Shown: piece after piece, positions 1 to 8,964 of the stretch
Layout of the letters: each line of letters opens with the position of its first letter
How positions within the stretch are numbered: the stretch's first letter is position 1
Origin: JABDMH01 sp965223105
Lineage (GTDB): Bacteria; Bacteroidota; Bacteroidia; Chitinophagales; Saprospiraceae
Length of the DNA stretch: 64,000 bases
Assembly (NCBI GenBank): GCA_965223105.1
Contig: OZ244987.1
Coordinates: 1,054,001 to 1,118,000 of the forward strand
Reading direction: 5' to 3'
Position numbers and translations under genes: made by a program
Notes under the pieces: model-generated
What the model saw: only the letters and a program-made list of their open reading frames with translations
Databases searched by the model: none
Told to the model about the DNA's origin: nothing

Positions 1-1
1 C

Positions 2-1654
2 GAAAGTGGAGGGACACCTTCGGGGACTGAGGCTTATTATTCTTTTAATTATGGGCCGATCCATTTCATTTCTTTAGACTCTTATGATTCTGACCGTTCT
101 GTTGGTGGGAGTATGTACACCTGGTGTGAGGCTGATCTACAAAATACTACCGCAGAGTGGATCGTCGCCTTTTGGCACCATCCCGCCTATTCCAAGGGAT
201 CTCATGACTCCGATAGTGAAAGTAAATTGGAAGACATGCGACAAAATTTTGTGCCACTCCTAGAAAATTATGGTGTCGACTTGGTTTTGTCTGGCCATAG
301 CCATTCCTACGAACGATCTTACTTCATTAATGGGCACTATGGTACCTCCAATACTTTCAGTACCGCATCTCATACGGTAGGACCCAATGGATCTGGTGAC
401 GGCAGGACAAATGGAGATGGGGCATATCAGAAATCGGGAAGTCAGACCGAGGGTGCCGTATATATTACCAGCGGATCATCCGGAAAGACCAGTTCTGGAT
501 CTCTCGATCATGAGGCTATGTTTTACTCCGTGTCAGCCTTGGGTTCTTGTATCCTGGAAGTTGCAGGTGGGACAATGAATGTCAAATTTTTACGGGAAAC
601 GGGAGCGGTGGATGATTATTTCAGCATAGTTAAAGATGTCAGTTGCCAAGTAGGCACATCGTGCAACGATGGCGATCCATGTACGACCAATGACATGTAC
701 GATGCCAACTGCGATTGTAACGGAACGTTTGCCGATAGTGACGGTGATGGTGTCTGTGATTTTAGTGACCAATGCCCTGGATTTGATGACAACTTGATAG
801 GTACCACTTGCGATGATCAAAATGAGTGCACAACAGATGATGTCTATAATAATCAGTGTCAATGTGTTGGCACGCTATTGGATTCCGATGGTGATGGAGT
901 TTGTGACATGGATGACATCTGTCCGGGCTATGATGATATGATTGACAGCGATGGTGATGGCATCCCCGATGGATGTGACGACTGCAATGAGGCCCACAGC
1001 TTCCCGGAAAATCCACTACATCATACCGGAACGGGGTTGAGTAGTACCACTCTAGATTTCCAGGGTCTTCAGACCGATGTTTCCTTTACCATCCAAGATT
1101 TAAGTCATAGACAAACCCGGAAAAGAGACTATCGATATATAGACGAAGTCACCGTTTCCTACACTGATGATAGTGGTGTACAGCATGTTGTGGGCACCTA
1201 TTATGGCGATGAACAGGAACAAGTCAACGTGCAGATCGGTGACGCGGTGCAATCGGTCTCGGTCAGTCTGACTGACGCCTATGATGGAAATTCATCGGTC
1301 GATCAGCTCATATCGTTTTCACAGATAAATTCTTGTGCTGTGTCTGCTGCAGCAAATTTATCTCAGCTTTTGGGATTCACGGCAAAGGTGGATGAAATCC
1401 AACTGAATTTACGACCTAACCCAGTGTCAGATTTGTTGCAGGTTGACTTGGATTTTCCCTATGCCGAAGGTAGTGATTATGAGCTGGCTATCGTTGACTA
1501 CCGGGGTGCAAGAATCTGGAATCAGTCGTTCCGGGGTGATCAGGAGAGAAATACGCATGACGTAGATGTAGAGGCGCTGACACCTGGGATCTATGTGTTA
1601 TTGTTAACCTCAAATGGAGAGATCATCACCCGGAATTTTGTGGTAGCGAGATAA
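2..1654 (+). CDS. Secreted purple-acid-phosphatase-like metallophosphoesterase with thrombospondin type 3 repeats and T9SS sorting domain (5' partial)
   Basis: The frame is open from the window edge, so the true start lies upstream. The N-terminal part carries the end of a calcineurin-like phosphoesterase domain: FWHHPAY and then SGHSHSYER, the usual metal-ligand histidines of purple acid phosphatases. About residues 215-330 (counted from the window edge) hold Asp-rich repeats such as DSDGDGVCD with paired cysteines, typical of calcium-binding thrombospondin type 3 repeats. The last ~80 residues begin NLRPNPVSD and end in a beta-rich stretch with TPGIYVLLL, the Bacteroidota type IX secretion sorting domain. 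The protein is therefore probably exported and released or anchored at the cell surface, where it would cleave phosphate esters. Substrate is unknown; the N-terminal metal ligands are outside the window. The next gene is convergent. Confidence 0.85.
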   Translation, partial: ESGGTPSGTEAYYSFNYGPIHFISLDSYDSDRSVGGSMYTWCEADLQNTTAEWIVAFWHHPAYSKGSHDSDSESKLEDMRQNFVPLLENYGVDLVLSGHSHSYERSYFINGHYGTSNTFSTASHTVGPNGSGDGRTNGDGAYQKSGSQTEGAVYITSGSSGKTSSGSLDHEAMFYSVSALGSCILEVAGGTMNVKFLRETGAVDDYFSIVKDVSCQVGTSCNDGDPCTTNDMYDANCDCNGTFADSDGDGVCDFSDQCPGFDDNLIGTTCDDQNECTTDDVYNNQCQCVGTLLDSDGDGVCDMDDICPGYDDMIDSDGDGIPDGCDDCNEAHSFPENPLHHTGTGLSSTTLDFQGLQTDVSFTIQDLSHRQTRKRDYRYIDEVTVSYTDDSGVQHVVGTYYGDEQEQVNVQIGDAVQSVSVSLTDAYDGNSSVDQLISFSQINSCAVSAAANLSQLLGFTAKVDEIQLNLRPNPVSDLLQVDLDFPYAEGSDYELAIVDYRGARIWNQSFRGDQERNTHDVDVEALTPGIYVLLLTSNGEIITRNFVVAR

Positions 1655-1704
1655 GAGAAATTCAAAAGAAAGCATGGGCCCAATCCAGGAGGTTAGGTAG
1701 GATT

Positions 1705-2160
1705 TCATTCAAAAGAATGCGGACTAACCTCGTGGTATTCAAGGGCCCATTCTTGCATGAACCGAACCCTCTGAGGCATACAGCGGTAGACGATTAGATC
1801 GGGATTGTCTATGGTGCCGAGATAATGCCTAAGTAGTGGATTTCTATCCCAGATTTGTTGCAGCAATTCACGGTCAGAAACGATCTCAGCTATGCCCGTG
1901 ATCCTCACCTGATTGTGGTCTGCATCGAGATAGCACAACTCTATCTTGTTGTTGACCGCAATCTCTTGGGTTTTATGATAGGATTTTAGGTTGGCAAAGT
2001 AGACGGTAAATCCCTTTGTCAGTACCGGAGAAATGGGCCTCAACCTCGGCTGATCACCATCGATGGTCGCTAGGAATGGAAATTTCACCCGTTTAACCAA
2101 CGCTTCGGCTACCTTGGGGATTTCTGACGTTTCAATTTTCTTCGGTTCTGGCTTAGGCAT
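1705..2160 (-). CDS. Pyridoxamine 5'-phosphate oxidase-like (general stress protein 26 type) flavin-binding protein
   Basis: A 151-residue protein with the split-barrel pattern of PNPOx-like proteins: an N-terminal KFPFLATIDGDQPRLRPI strand pair, then YFANLKSYHKTQEI, CYLDADHNQVRITG and a C-terminal aromatic-rich segment. Members bind FMN, F420 or heme; this length and pattern fit the short general-stress class rather than true PdxH, which is longer and keeps phosphate-binding residues. The ATG lies directly beside the large pyrimidine repeat array, so its promoter must be inside or overlap that array, shared with the divergent membrane-protein gene. Cytoplasmic, cofactor and reaction unknown. 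Confidence 0.75.
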   Translation of the reverse strand: MPKPEPKKIETSEIPKVAEALVKRVKFPFLATIDGDQPRLRPISPVLTKGFTVYFANLKSYHKTQEIAVNNKIELCYLDADHNQVRITGIAEIVSDRELLQQIWDRNPLLRHYLGTIDNPDLIVYRCMPQRVRFMQEWALEYHEVSPHSFE

Positions 2161-2221
2161 TAAAAAAGGTTTAATGTCTCAATCTCTGCCCTCCTTCGCG
2201 TAAAGCTTCGGACGGACAAGC

Positions 2222-2595
2222 GATCTCTCTAATCTTTCCAATCTCTCCAATCTCTCCAATCTCTCTCCAATCTCTTCCAATCTCTCCAATCTCTCCAATC
2301 TCTTCAATCTCTTCAATCTCTTCAATCTCTCCAATCTCTTCAATCTCTCCAATCTCTCCAATCTCTCCAATCTTTCCAATCTCTCCAATCTTTCCAATCT
2401 TTCCAATCTTTCCAATCTCTCCAATCTCTCCAACCTTTCCAATCTCTTCAATCTCTCCAATCTCTTCAATCTCTCCAATCTCTCCAATCTCTCCAATCTT
2501 TCCAATCTCTCCAATCAATCTCTCCAATCTTTCCAATCTCTCCAACCTCTGCAATCTCTGCAATCTTTGCAATCTTTGCAATCTTTGCAATCTAT
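2222..2595. repeat. Array of about 40 tandem 9-bp pyrimidine-rich repeats (CAATCTCTC)
   Basis: The unit is CAATCTCTC with variants CAATCTCTT, CAATCTTTC, CAATCTCTG and CAATCTTTG. Nearly every unit is exactly 9 bp, so three codons. Irregular spots are an 11-bp and a 10-bp unit near 2260-2280 and a 4-bp CAAT partial unit near 2515. Variants are clustered: units ending in G occupy only the gene-proximal end (about 2545-2592), as expected from slippage or unequal exchange. The strand is almost pure C/T broken by AA. It fills the whole space between two divergent genes. Long open frames inside it on the minus strand are products of the repeat. Confidence 0.95.
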
Positions 2596-3246
2596 TTGGT
2601 GACTTCGTTACTGATGAGGCAGTTGTGGCTTTTTTTTGGGTTGGTCGTCTTGATCGTGGTTCCTTTTGTCCTTTGGGGGGATACATGGACTCAGCGCTTT
2701 TCTCTTTCAGGCTCGATCAGTTGGTTGCAAAATTATGGTCGATGGGCCTGGTTGGCAGGTATCTTGCTTCTGATCGCGGATATCGTCCTACCTGTACCGG
2801 GCACATTGGTGATGTCTGCCTTGGGTTATATCTATGGCCCCGTACTGGGTAGCCTCTTTGCTGCAGTTGGTTCGTTCAGTGCGGGTGTGGTTGGTTATTG
2901 GGCCTGCCGTGCATTGGGTCAACGGGCGGCGGTAGCTATTTTGGGTAAGCAAGGTCTGGAGAAAGGACGGAAAATGTTTGATCGGGTCGGTGGTTGGTTG
3001 GTGGTTCTGTCGAGATGGATGCCGGTTTTCCCAGAAGTCATTGCATGTATGGCTGGACTTAACCGGATGTCAGTGCTGGTTTTCCATTTGGCTCTGGTGT
3101 GTAGTGCCATTCCGATGGGTATTGTTTATGCGGTGATCGGTCATGCAGGTGCAGAGAATCTTACCTGGGCACTAATGGTGAGTGCCGGACTTCCTCCCAT
3201 TATTTGGTTGGTACTAGGCCCGATTATTAAGAAAATGACTGAATAA
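2596..3246 (+). CDS. VTT (SNARE-associated/DedA-like) domain integral membrane protein
   Basis: A 216-residue protein with about five or six hydrophobic segments. It contains the VTT-domain features: a GY-YGP-GS stretch (LGYIYGPVLGSLFAAVGS), the G-W--R--P segment GGWLVVLSRWMPVFPEV and GLNRMS. Family members are membrane proteins implicated in lipid scrambling or membrane homeostasis; the exact role here is unknown. The first in-frame start is TTG at 2596, directly at the end of the 9-bp array; ATG at 2614 (MRQLWLFFG) is an equally good start and gives a cleaner membrane N-terminus. The frame stays open upstream through the array to a stop near 2201 but without a normal start codon. No clear ribosome site precedes either start. 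Confidence 0.8.
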   Translation: MVTSLLMRQLWLFFGLVVLIVVPFVLWGDTWTQRFSLSGSISWLQNYGRWAWLAGILLLIADIVLPVPGTLVMSALGYIYGPVLGSLFAAVGSFSAGVVGYWACRALGQRAAVAILGKQGLEKGRKMFDRVGGWLVVLSRWMPVFPEVIACMAGLNRMSVLVFHLALVCSAIPMGIVYAVIGHAGAENLTWALMVSAGLPPIIWLVLGPIIKKMTE

Positions 3247-3274
3247 TTCATCTAGGAGCTTCAATATTTGCTTC

Positions 3275-4228
3275 ATGTCGGCAATGTATTTATTACCGGT
3301 GCTTTCACTTATGATCTCCCCAATATATGGTATGGATAGTATACCTCCTTTTATCCAAAGGGTTTACGAGGAGTTTAAATGGGAAGGTTTGGCAAGAGGT
3401 GTAGACGTTACCCAAGCAAATGAAGGTTGGGAATTGAGGTTCGATAAACTCACGGGATTGAAGGCAGCCAAATGTCAAACCAGAGGCAAAAGAGTCGACA
3501 TTACCATTGACTCTTCCAAATGGAAACGGCTCGATGAATTCCAACGAAGAGGTTTACTCTTTCATGAGTTCGGTCATTGTTTTTTGAATCGTAGGCACCG
3601 AAATGAGAAATTGGTTTCTGGTGAATGTGTCAGTCTAATGGATGGGAAGGAGGGTGGATTCTACTGCTCTAATAATTTTTATTCCCCTCATTGGTGGAGC
3701 TACTATGTTGATGAGCTATTTGATCCTAGCATTAACCATCCATCATGGTATGCATCCCTTTCAAAGCCTGATTGGAAGTTAAGACCAAAGATCTTTTTTG
3801 ATTCATGTGTCGGAAGTTTTAATGGCCTTCAAAAGTGCTTTATCAAAAAGAATCTTTCTGTGAGGAAGGATCAGGGTGTATTCATCGAATTGATTTCGCC
3901 ATATGACTTTTGGGAGTCTACATCGTCTTCTTGCTTGCAAATAGATAAAATTAGGTTTTGTATTGATCCGATAAAAAGAATAATTTTTGCTTTAAATGCA
4001 AGGACAGAATTCTCTTTTATTGATGCTTATTTTTTTCGAATTGCCGAAGCCCATAAATTCTATAAAGACTTGTTTGGGCTTTCGCTGTTGATCGAAAATG
4101 GTTGGATCTATTTTTTCGCAGGAGGTCGACAGGTACATTTGATGGACTTTCAATTACCTGAGCAGGTCGTAGTTGCCAGCAATGGGTCTAAGACCGGTGG
4201 TCGCATGATTCAAGTGTTTATACGATAA
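3275..4228 (+). CDS. Putative secreted zinc metalloprotease-like protein with HEFGH motif
   Basis: A 317-residue protein with an N-terminal hydrophobic leader (residues 1-18, likely signal peptide). Residues 97-101 read HEFGH, a match to the HEXXH zinc-peptidase motif in a helix (RRGLLFHEFGHCFL), and another histidine lies at 108 as a possible third ligand. Several cysteines (67, 102, 118, 130) suggest a disulfide-bonded exported protein. The C-terminal half is not recognised and its codon use looks more AT-rich than the neighbours. I cannot assign a named peptidase family. It starts 28 bp after the VTT gene and could share its transcript. Activity is inferred from the motif only. Confidence 0.6.
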   Translation: MSAMYLLPVLSLMISPIYGMDSIPPFIQRVYEEFKWEGLARGVDVTQANEGWELRFDKLTGLKAAKCQTRGKRVDITIDSSKWKRLDEFQRRGLLFHEFGHCFLNRRHRNEKLVSGECVSLMDGKEGGFYCSNNFYSPHWWSYYVDELFDPSINHPSWYASLSKPDWKLRPKIFFDSCVGSFNGLQKCFIKKNLSVRKDQGVFIELISPYDFWESTSSSCLQIDKIRFCIDPIKRIIFALNARTEFSFIDAYFFRIAEAHKFYKDLFGLSLLIENGWIYFFAGGRQVHLMDFQLPEQVVVASNGSKTGGRMIQVFIR

Positions 4229-4572
4229 AAGCAATGGTATTTTATTTATCAGATAATTTACTGATTGACCTGCTAAGTTCGGCCGAGATGTCTATGCAAA
4301 TTGTCATTTATGTTGGTCATCCCGCTTGTAGGAACTCGGTGCCAAGATGTACTCTTGGTCATTTGGTGGAATTTCAAATCAGCTCACTAGGCGTATCGGT
4401 CTGTGAAAATTATGATAGGTAACTACTCAGGATTGATGAGGTCCTAAAGTGAGAATTTTGTGTTTGTCAAGTAGATGCCTGTGCAGTATTTCTTCTCCGT
4501 TCCTTATATTTAGCCAACCCATTAATTGAGGGCCGGATCTGCAGATCCTATTTGAAAACCGAACTTTACAGA
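4229..4572. other. Gene-free stretch upstream of the PQQ dehydrogenase
   Basis: This stretch holds a 62-codon open frame (4234-4422) with no recognisable features and no clear terminator or hairpin. It presumably contains the promoter of the downstream dehydrogenase, but I see no convincing TAnnTTTG element. Confidence 0.4.
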
Positions 4573-6708
4573 ATGCCTTTACATTCATCACTGATTTTCC
4601 TTGCGGCTTTCTTTTTGCTTATGGGTTGTCAAAATCAAGACCAGATCTTTACTGGAGCTGGTGATGATTGGGCGCACTATTTGGGAGACTATTCGAGCAG
4701 TCAGTATTCACATTTGGATCAAATCACGGTAGATAATGTAAAGGACTTGGAAGTGGCCTGGACTTATGTGACCGGAGATAGTGCGATGTACCAGACCAAT
4801 AATCTGGCAGTCAATAGTGTGGTATATACGGCTACGCCTTACAGTCGAGTGGTGGCCTTGGAAGGAACTAGTGGTAAGCCCCTGTGGACCTTTAATCCGG
4901 ATGATGTTCATCAGGGACTGGCAGATCGGGATCAGCGCGGTCTAATGTATTGGGAGGATGATGGTCAGGGACGAATATTAACTTCAAAGGGCCCTTACTT
5001 GTATGCTTTGGATGCGATCTCCGGTAAGTTGGTAACATCTTTCGCTGACAGCGGCTTCATTCATTTGGGGGATCAGTTGGATCTGCCTTACCGGGCAGAT
5101 GTTTATTTTAATACACCAGGTTATATTTATAATGATCTCTTAATCTGTGGGGTGAATGTGCCTGAGGATGTGCCCGGTGCGGTTCGTGCCTTTGATCTTC
5201 GTACTGGCAAACGTCGTTGGATTTTTCACACCCTTCCCCGTCCTGGAGAATTTGGATCGGAGACCTGGCCAGAGGGTTATCTTGAACGCACAGGAGGAGC
5301 CTCCGATTGGTCGGGTCTAGCTATTGATACCACAAGGGGTATCGTTTATCTCTCCACCGAAACAGCAGGACCAGATTTCTATGGGGGCTGGCGGTATGGT
5401 GAGAATCTCTTTGCCAATTCTTTGATTGCCTTAGATGTCAAGACAGGTAAACGCCTCTGGCATCATCAGTTGGTCCATCACGATCTATGGGACTTAGATA
5501 ATCCATCACCTCCCAATCTCTTGACAGTTAGACATAAAGGAAAGCGATTGGACATTGTTGCCCAAGGGACTAAGATGGGCCTCTTATTTGTTTTTGACCG
5601 GGTGACCGGAGATCCTCTGTGGCCAATTGAAGAACAACCTATTGAGCCCTCACGGATTCCGGATATGAAATCGTGGCCTAGTCAACCCAAACCGACTTTG
5701 CCACCACCCCTTATGCGACAAACCTATACTGAAGCTGATATTTCAAACATTTCACCTCGGGCAGAACTATTGACGCGTGAGGTCCTGAAAAAATCTGGTA
5801 ATTTCGGTGCATATCCTCCACCAAGCCTGGATCAGGTCATTATGTTTCCCGGTTATGATGGCGGCATGGAGTGGGGTGGAGCAGCGGTGGATCCAGACGG
5901 GATCCTATACGTAAATGTCAATGAAATGCCTTGGTTTTACCAGCTGGTTCCCACAAAGAATCTCGATGGAAGTCCGCTACCCATGGGTGAGAAATATTAC
6001 CGCATAGAATGTGCTGCTTGTCATGGCATAGATCGGAGTGGCGATCCTGCTGGGGGTTTTCCATCATTAGTGGAGGTTTCATCTCGTTTGAATGAAGAAT
6101 TGGTTCGACAGTTTATCGATAATGGAGGTGGACGAATGCCGGCTTTCAGGCATTTGGCCGACAATCGGAAGGAGGCCATCTTAGAATTCTTATTCGGGAG
6201 AGAAACCTCTCTGCCACTTCGAGAACCCATGGCCAGTGGTCCTCATCAGGTCGAACCCGTGTCTGATGGTGACGATCCACCTTATGTGTTTCGTGGTTTT
6301 CAACGCTGGTTTGATGAAGAGGGTTACCCAGCCATCAAACCTCCATGGGGTACCCTCAATGCCGTCGACCTCAATACGGGCAGTATAAAATGGACAGTAC
6401 CATTGGGAGAGTTTAAAGAGCTAGCTGATCGAGGCATTCCCATGACTGGAACCGAAAATTATGGAGGACCAGTGGTCACTGCAGGCGGCATTTTGTTTAT
6501 CGGAGCCACTGCCGACGGCAAATTCCGGGCGTACAATAAGAAAGATGGAAAGTTGTTATGGGAATATGATCTTCCTTTTGATGGCAACGCCACTCCCAGC
6601 ACATACCGGGGAAGGGATGGGAACCAATATGTGATCATCTCAGCGGGAGGAGCAAAGAAAAAGCCATTACACGGAGGTACTTTGGTGGCATTCAAACTGA
6701 ATCATTAA
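4573..6708 (+). CDS. PQQ-dependent dehydrogenase (quinoprotein) with fused cytochrome c domain, lipoprotein
   Basis: I use ATG 4573 because it gives a clean lipoprotein signal (MPLHSSLIF then LLMGC); a TTG seven codons upstream is possible. The body is an eight-bladed quinoprotein propeller: WAHYLGDYSSSQYS, repeated W-motifs such as LDAISGKLV and ALDVKTGKRLWHHQ, and HHDLWDLDNPSPP, typical of membrane-type glucose/alcohol dehydrogenases that use pyrroloquinoline quinone. A c-type heme site CAACH at residues 480-484 is inserted before the last propeller blades, with a distal Met plausible in GGGRMPAF. It would oxidise a sugar or alcohol in the periplasm and pass electrons to the chain through its own heme. 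No PQQ synthesis genes are in the window. Overlaps the next start by one base (TAATG). Confidence 0.9.
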   Translation: MPLHSSLIFLAAFFLLMGCQNQDQIFTGAGDDWAHYLGDYSSSQYSHLDQITVDNVKDLEVAWTYVTGDSAMYQTNNLAVNSVVYTATPYSRVVALEGTSGKPLWTFNPDDVHQGLADRDQRGLMYWEDDGQGRILTSKGPYLYALDAISGKLVTSFADSGFIHLGDQLDLPYRADVYFNTPGYIYNDLLICGVNVPEDVPGAVRAFDLRTGKRRWIFHTLPRPGEFGSETWPEGYLERTGGASDWSGLAIDTTRGIVYLSTETAGPDFYGGWRYGENLFANSLIALDVKTGKRLWHHQLVHHDLWDLDNPSPPNLLTVRHKGKRLDIVAQGTKMGLLFVFDRVTGDPLWPIEEQPIEPSRIPDMKSWPSQPKPTLPPPLMRQTYTEADISNISPRAELLTREVLKKSGNFGAYPPPSLDQVIMFPGYDGGMEWGGAAVDPDGILYVNVNEMPWFYQLVPTKNLDGSPLPMGEKYYRIECAACHGIDRSGDPAGGFPSLVEVSSRLNEELVRQFIDNGGGRMPAFRHLADNRKEAILEFLFGRETSLPLREPMASGPHQVEPVSDGDDPPYVFRGFQRWFDEEGYPAIKPPWGTLNAVDLNTGSIKWTVPLGEFKELADRGIPMTGTENYGGPVVTAGGILFIGATADGKFRAYNKKDGKLLWEYDLPFDGNATPSTYRGRDGNQYVIISAGGAKKKPLHGGTLVAFKLNH

Positions 6709-7703
6709 TGTCTGACCTTGACACCATCATTCGAGCATTTCAGGAAAATGATCTTCAAGCCATAGAGGATGCGCTCAAGAAGAGCTCGTCACTGAAGAAG
6801 GACAACCGGCTTTTACCAAGGGCGGTTCGTCATGGTTCATTGGAAGTTGTAGAGCTGCTACTTAAAAAGGGTGTAAAGAACGTGCAGAAAGCACTTGGCA
6901 GCATTTGCTATGGGGCAAAGCGCGATGTTGCGGAGTTGCTGATCCATCATGGAGCCAGTATGCATGCCCGGGATGATTATGGTCCACCAATCCTGGGTTG
7001 TTGTGAAGTCCTCAATCCCGAAAGCATGCAGATCTGTATTGACCTTGCAGATGGCGCTTACGACATCGAGGTATTGAGAGAGTGTGTAGCAATGGTTTTC
7101 AGTACCTACTCCCGCAATCCTCACGCGAAGCATCGTTGCCTTGATCTGTTGGAGCAGTTGGGCTTTCCATTTACAGCTAATCTTATGACTGCCTTTCACC
7201 GAGGCCAACTGAGTTTTGTTCGGCAATTCCTGGAGAATGATCCCCAACTTCTAACGAAGAGGTATGCACTTAGCGAAATCTATCCATCTACTTATGGCAT
7301 CGATCCGTTAGACGGGTTGCATCTAACGCCCCTTCAAGGAGCCACCTTGCTTCACCTGGGAGTTGCTTACCATGAAATAGAAATGGTTGAATATCTTTTA
7401 AACCAGGGCATCGATCCCAATGTTACTTCTGCTATTGACCATGAGGGCTTTGGTGGGCAGACGGCCTTATTTCACACGGTAGTATCCTACCCCCCACACG
7501 ATGATACTATTTGTAGTCAGTTGTTACAAAGGGGTGCTGATGGATCACATCGTGCTACCATCAGGAAAAAACTAAGGCATATGGGTGATCCCAAACTCGA
7601 AAAAATGGTAGAATTCGACAATGTAACCGCTTATGAATACGCCCAGCAGTTTCAGGTACAGCGGTGGGCAAATCAGAAGGCACTGGCTTTACTGCTAAGA
7701 TAG
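6708..7703 (+). CDS. Ankyrin-repeat protein
   Basis: A 331-residue cytoplasmic-looking protein with ankyrin-type helical pairs: GSLEVVELLLKKGVKN, GAKRDVAELLIHHGASMHA, and near the C-terminus HEIEMVEYLLNQGIDPNV and TALFHTVVSYPPHDDTICSQ-LLQRGAD. Repeats occur in two groups separated by a less regular middle. The start ATG overlaps the stop of the PQQ dehydrogenase (TAATG), so translation is probably coupled. Ankyrin repeats bind proteins; the partner is not known, and coupling to a periplasmic dehydrogenase is odd because this protein has no signal peptide. Confidence 0.8.
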   Translation: MSDLDTIIRAFQENDLQAIEDALKKSSSLKKDNRLLPRAVRHGSLEVVELLLKKGVKNVQKALGSICYGAKRDVAELLIHHGASMHARDDYGPPILGCCEVLNPESMQICIDLADGAYDIEVLRECVAMVFSTYSRNPHAKHRCLDLLEQLGFPFTANLMTAFHRGQLSFVRQFLENDPQLLTKRYALSEIYPSTYGIDPLDGLHLTPLQGATLLHLGVAYHEIEMVEYLLNQGIDPNVTSAIDHEGFGGQTALFHTVVSYPPHDDTICSQLLQRGADGSHRATIRKKLRHMGDPKLEKMVEFDNVTAYEYAQQFQVQRWANQKALALLLR

Positions 7704-7778
7704 AAGATAACGGAAGGTTTTGTTTTCCTGGAATTGAGAAGTACCCAAAATCGTACTTTTGTTGAAATTTTATTTGTC

Positions 7779-8942
7779 ATGAATCACCTGCTTATCCTTG
7801 CCGCTGCAGTGTCTACGGCATTCCTACTTATTGCTTGCGGTGGAAGTTCTACCAAGCGACTGGCACGAGGCTCTTATCAAAGTGCCATTGCAAAAGCTGT
7901 CAAAAATTTGCAAAAGGACCCCACGGATTTGGCGGAGTTAGATATACTGAAAAAAGCCTATGCAGAAGCGTTGCTGGAATCCAACGGCGTAATCGATCGG
8001 CTAAAAATGCAAAATAACGGTGAGGCACTGATGGGTGTCGTTTCTGAATATCAGAAGCTGGATCGGATCAGTGATCAAATCAATTCATTACCTACTGGCC
8101 TTAGCTCACAATTTGACTTACAAGATTATACGGTGGAAATTCAGGAATACACTGCTGAGGCCTCGAACATGATGTTTGCGGAGGCCGAGGATCTGATGCA
8201 AAGTCCGGTGAAAGCGGATCAGCGCCTGGCCTGTGAAAAGTTCCGTAAAATCAAACAGGTCAATCCTCAATTTCCTGAGATCGAGCGATGGATCGAGGAA
8301 GCGGAATTGCTAGCCATTACCAAAATCTGGGTTAACATCGATGACGATTCCAAGTACAAGCTCAAGGACTCCCTGACCCACTATATTCAAGAAGAAAAGC
8401 TAAAGGAATTAAATCGAGGTGAATGGCAAAAATATTCTTTGTTTGATCAGGGTCGTAACGACGGTGAGGTCAGGATCAATATACATAAAATTGGCATTGA
8501 AAAAAATACCACAGTGAGTCAAACGCATAATTTTCAAAAGGAAATTGACGAACCCGAATACGTCTTGGATGGCAATGGTAATGTTAAAAAAGATGCCGAT
8601 GGAAATGACATGAAAGTCATGAAAAAAAGAGGGGTAAAAGCTCAGGTTATCGAAGAGAGTATCGACTATGACTTGGTTTTGAGAGGCAGCATTTCTTATA
8701 TTGATCATTACAGTAACTCAGAGATTAAATCGGAAGAGATCGACGAAAAAAGCACAATTACACAATCAAATTTTCAGATAAGTGGAGATAAGGAAGCTAT
8801 TGACCAAAGTTTATTAGTAAAAATCGAAAAAAGTCGATCCGTCAGCACTCCAGATGAAAAAAGTCTGGTTGCTGTCCAAATTCCGAAATGGAAGGAAATG
8901 TTGTACCGAAAAATAAGGGATTCAAAGAAGATGTTTCCGTAA
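7779..8942 (+). CDS. Uncharacterised lipoprotein
   Basis: Start set at ATG 7779, which gives a lipoprotein leader MNHLLILAAAVSTAFLLIAC with the lipidated cysteine followed by GGSS; a TTG at 7734 would add an unlikely 15-residue extension. The mature part is strongly charged and helical, with Ala/Lys/Glu-rich segments and a predicted helical first half (residues ~30-200) followed by a more beta-like, acidic region containing an Asp/Gly-rich loop (DGNGNVKKDADGND). No family recognised. It is convergent with the VWA gene (22 bp gap). Confidence 0.7.
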   Translation: MNHLLILAAAVSTAFLLIACGGSSTKRLARGSYQSAIAKAVKNLQKDPTDLAELDILKKAYAEALLESNGVIDRLKMQNNGEALMGVVSEYQKLDRISDQINSLPTGLSSQFDLQDYTVEIQEYTAEASNMMFAEAEDLMQSPVKADQRLACEKFRKIKQVNPQFPEIERWIEEAELLAITKIWVNIDDDSKYKLKDSLTHYIQEEKLKELNRGEWQKYSLFDQGRNDGEVRINIHKIGIEKNTTVSQTHNFQKEIDEPEYVLDGNGNVKKDADGNDMKVMKKRGVKAQVIEESIDYDLVLRGSISYIDHYSNSEIKSEEIDEKSTITQSNFQISGDKEAIDQSLLVKIEKSRSVSTPDEKSLVAVQIPKWKEMLYRKIRDSKKMFP

Positions 8943-8964
8943 TGCCTAAAGAGCTTGACAATCC

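Noticed and set aside
2171..2686. Long minus-strand open frames of RLE/EIG repeats (171 and 111 codons)
   Set aside because: They are translations of the 9-bp array; the starts lie inside the plus-strand VTT gene or in the array itself and there is no other coding signal.
4234..4422. 62-codon frame after the HEXXH gene
   Set aside because: No start context, no domain, no sign of conservation visible.
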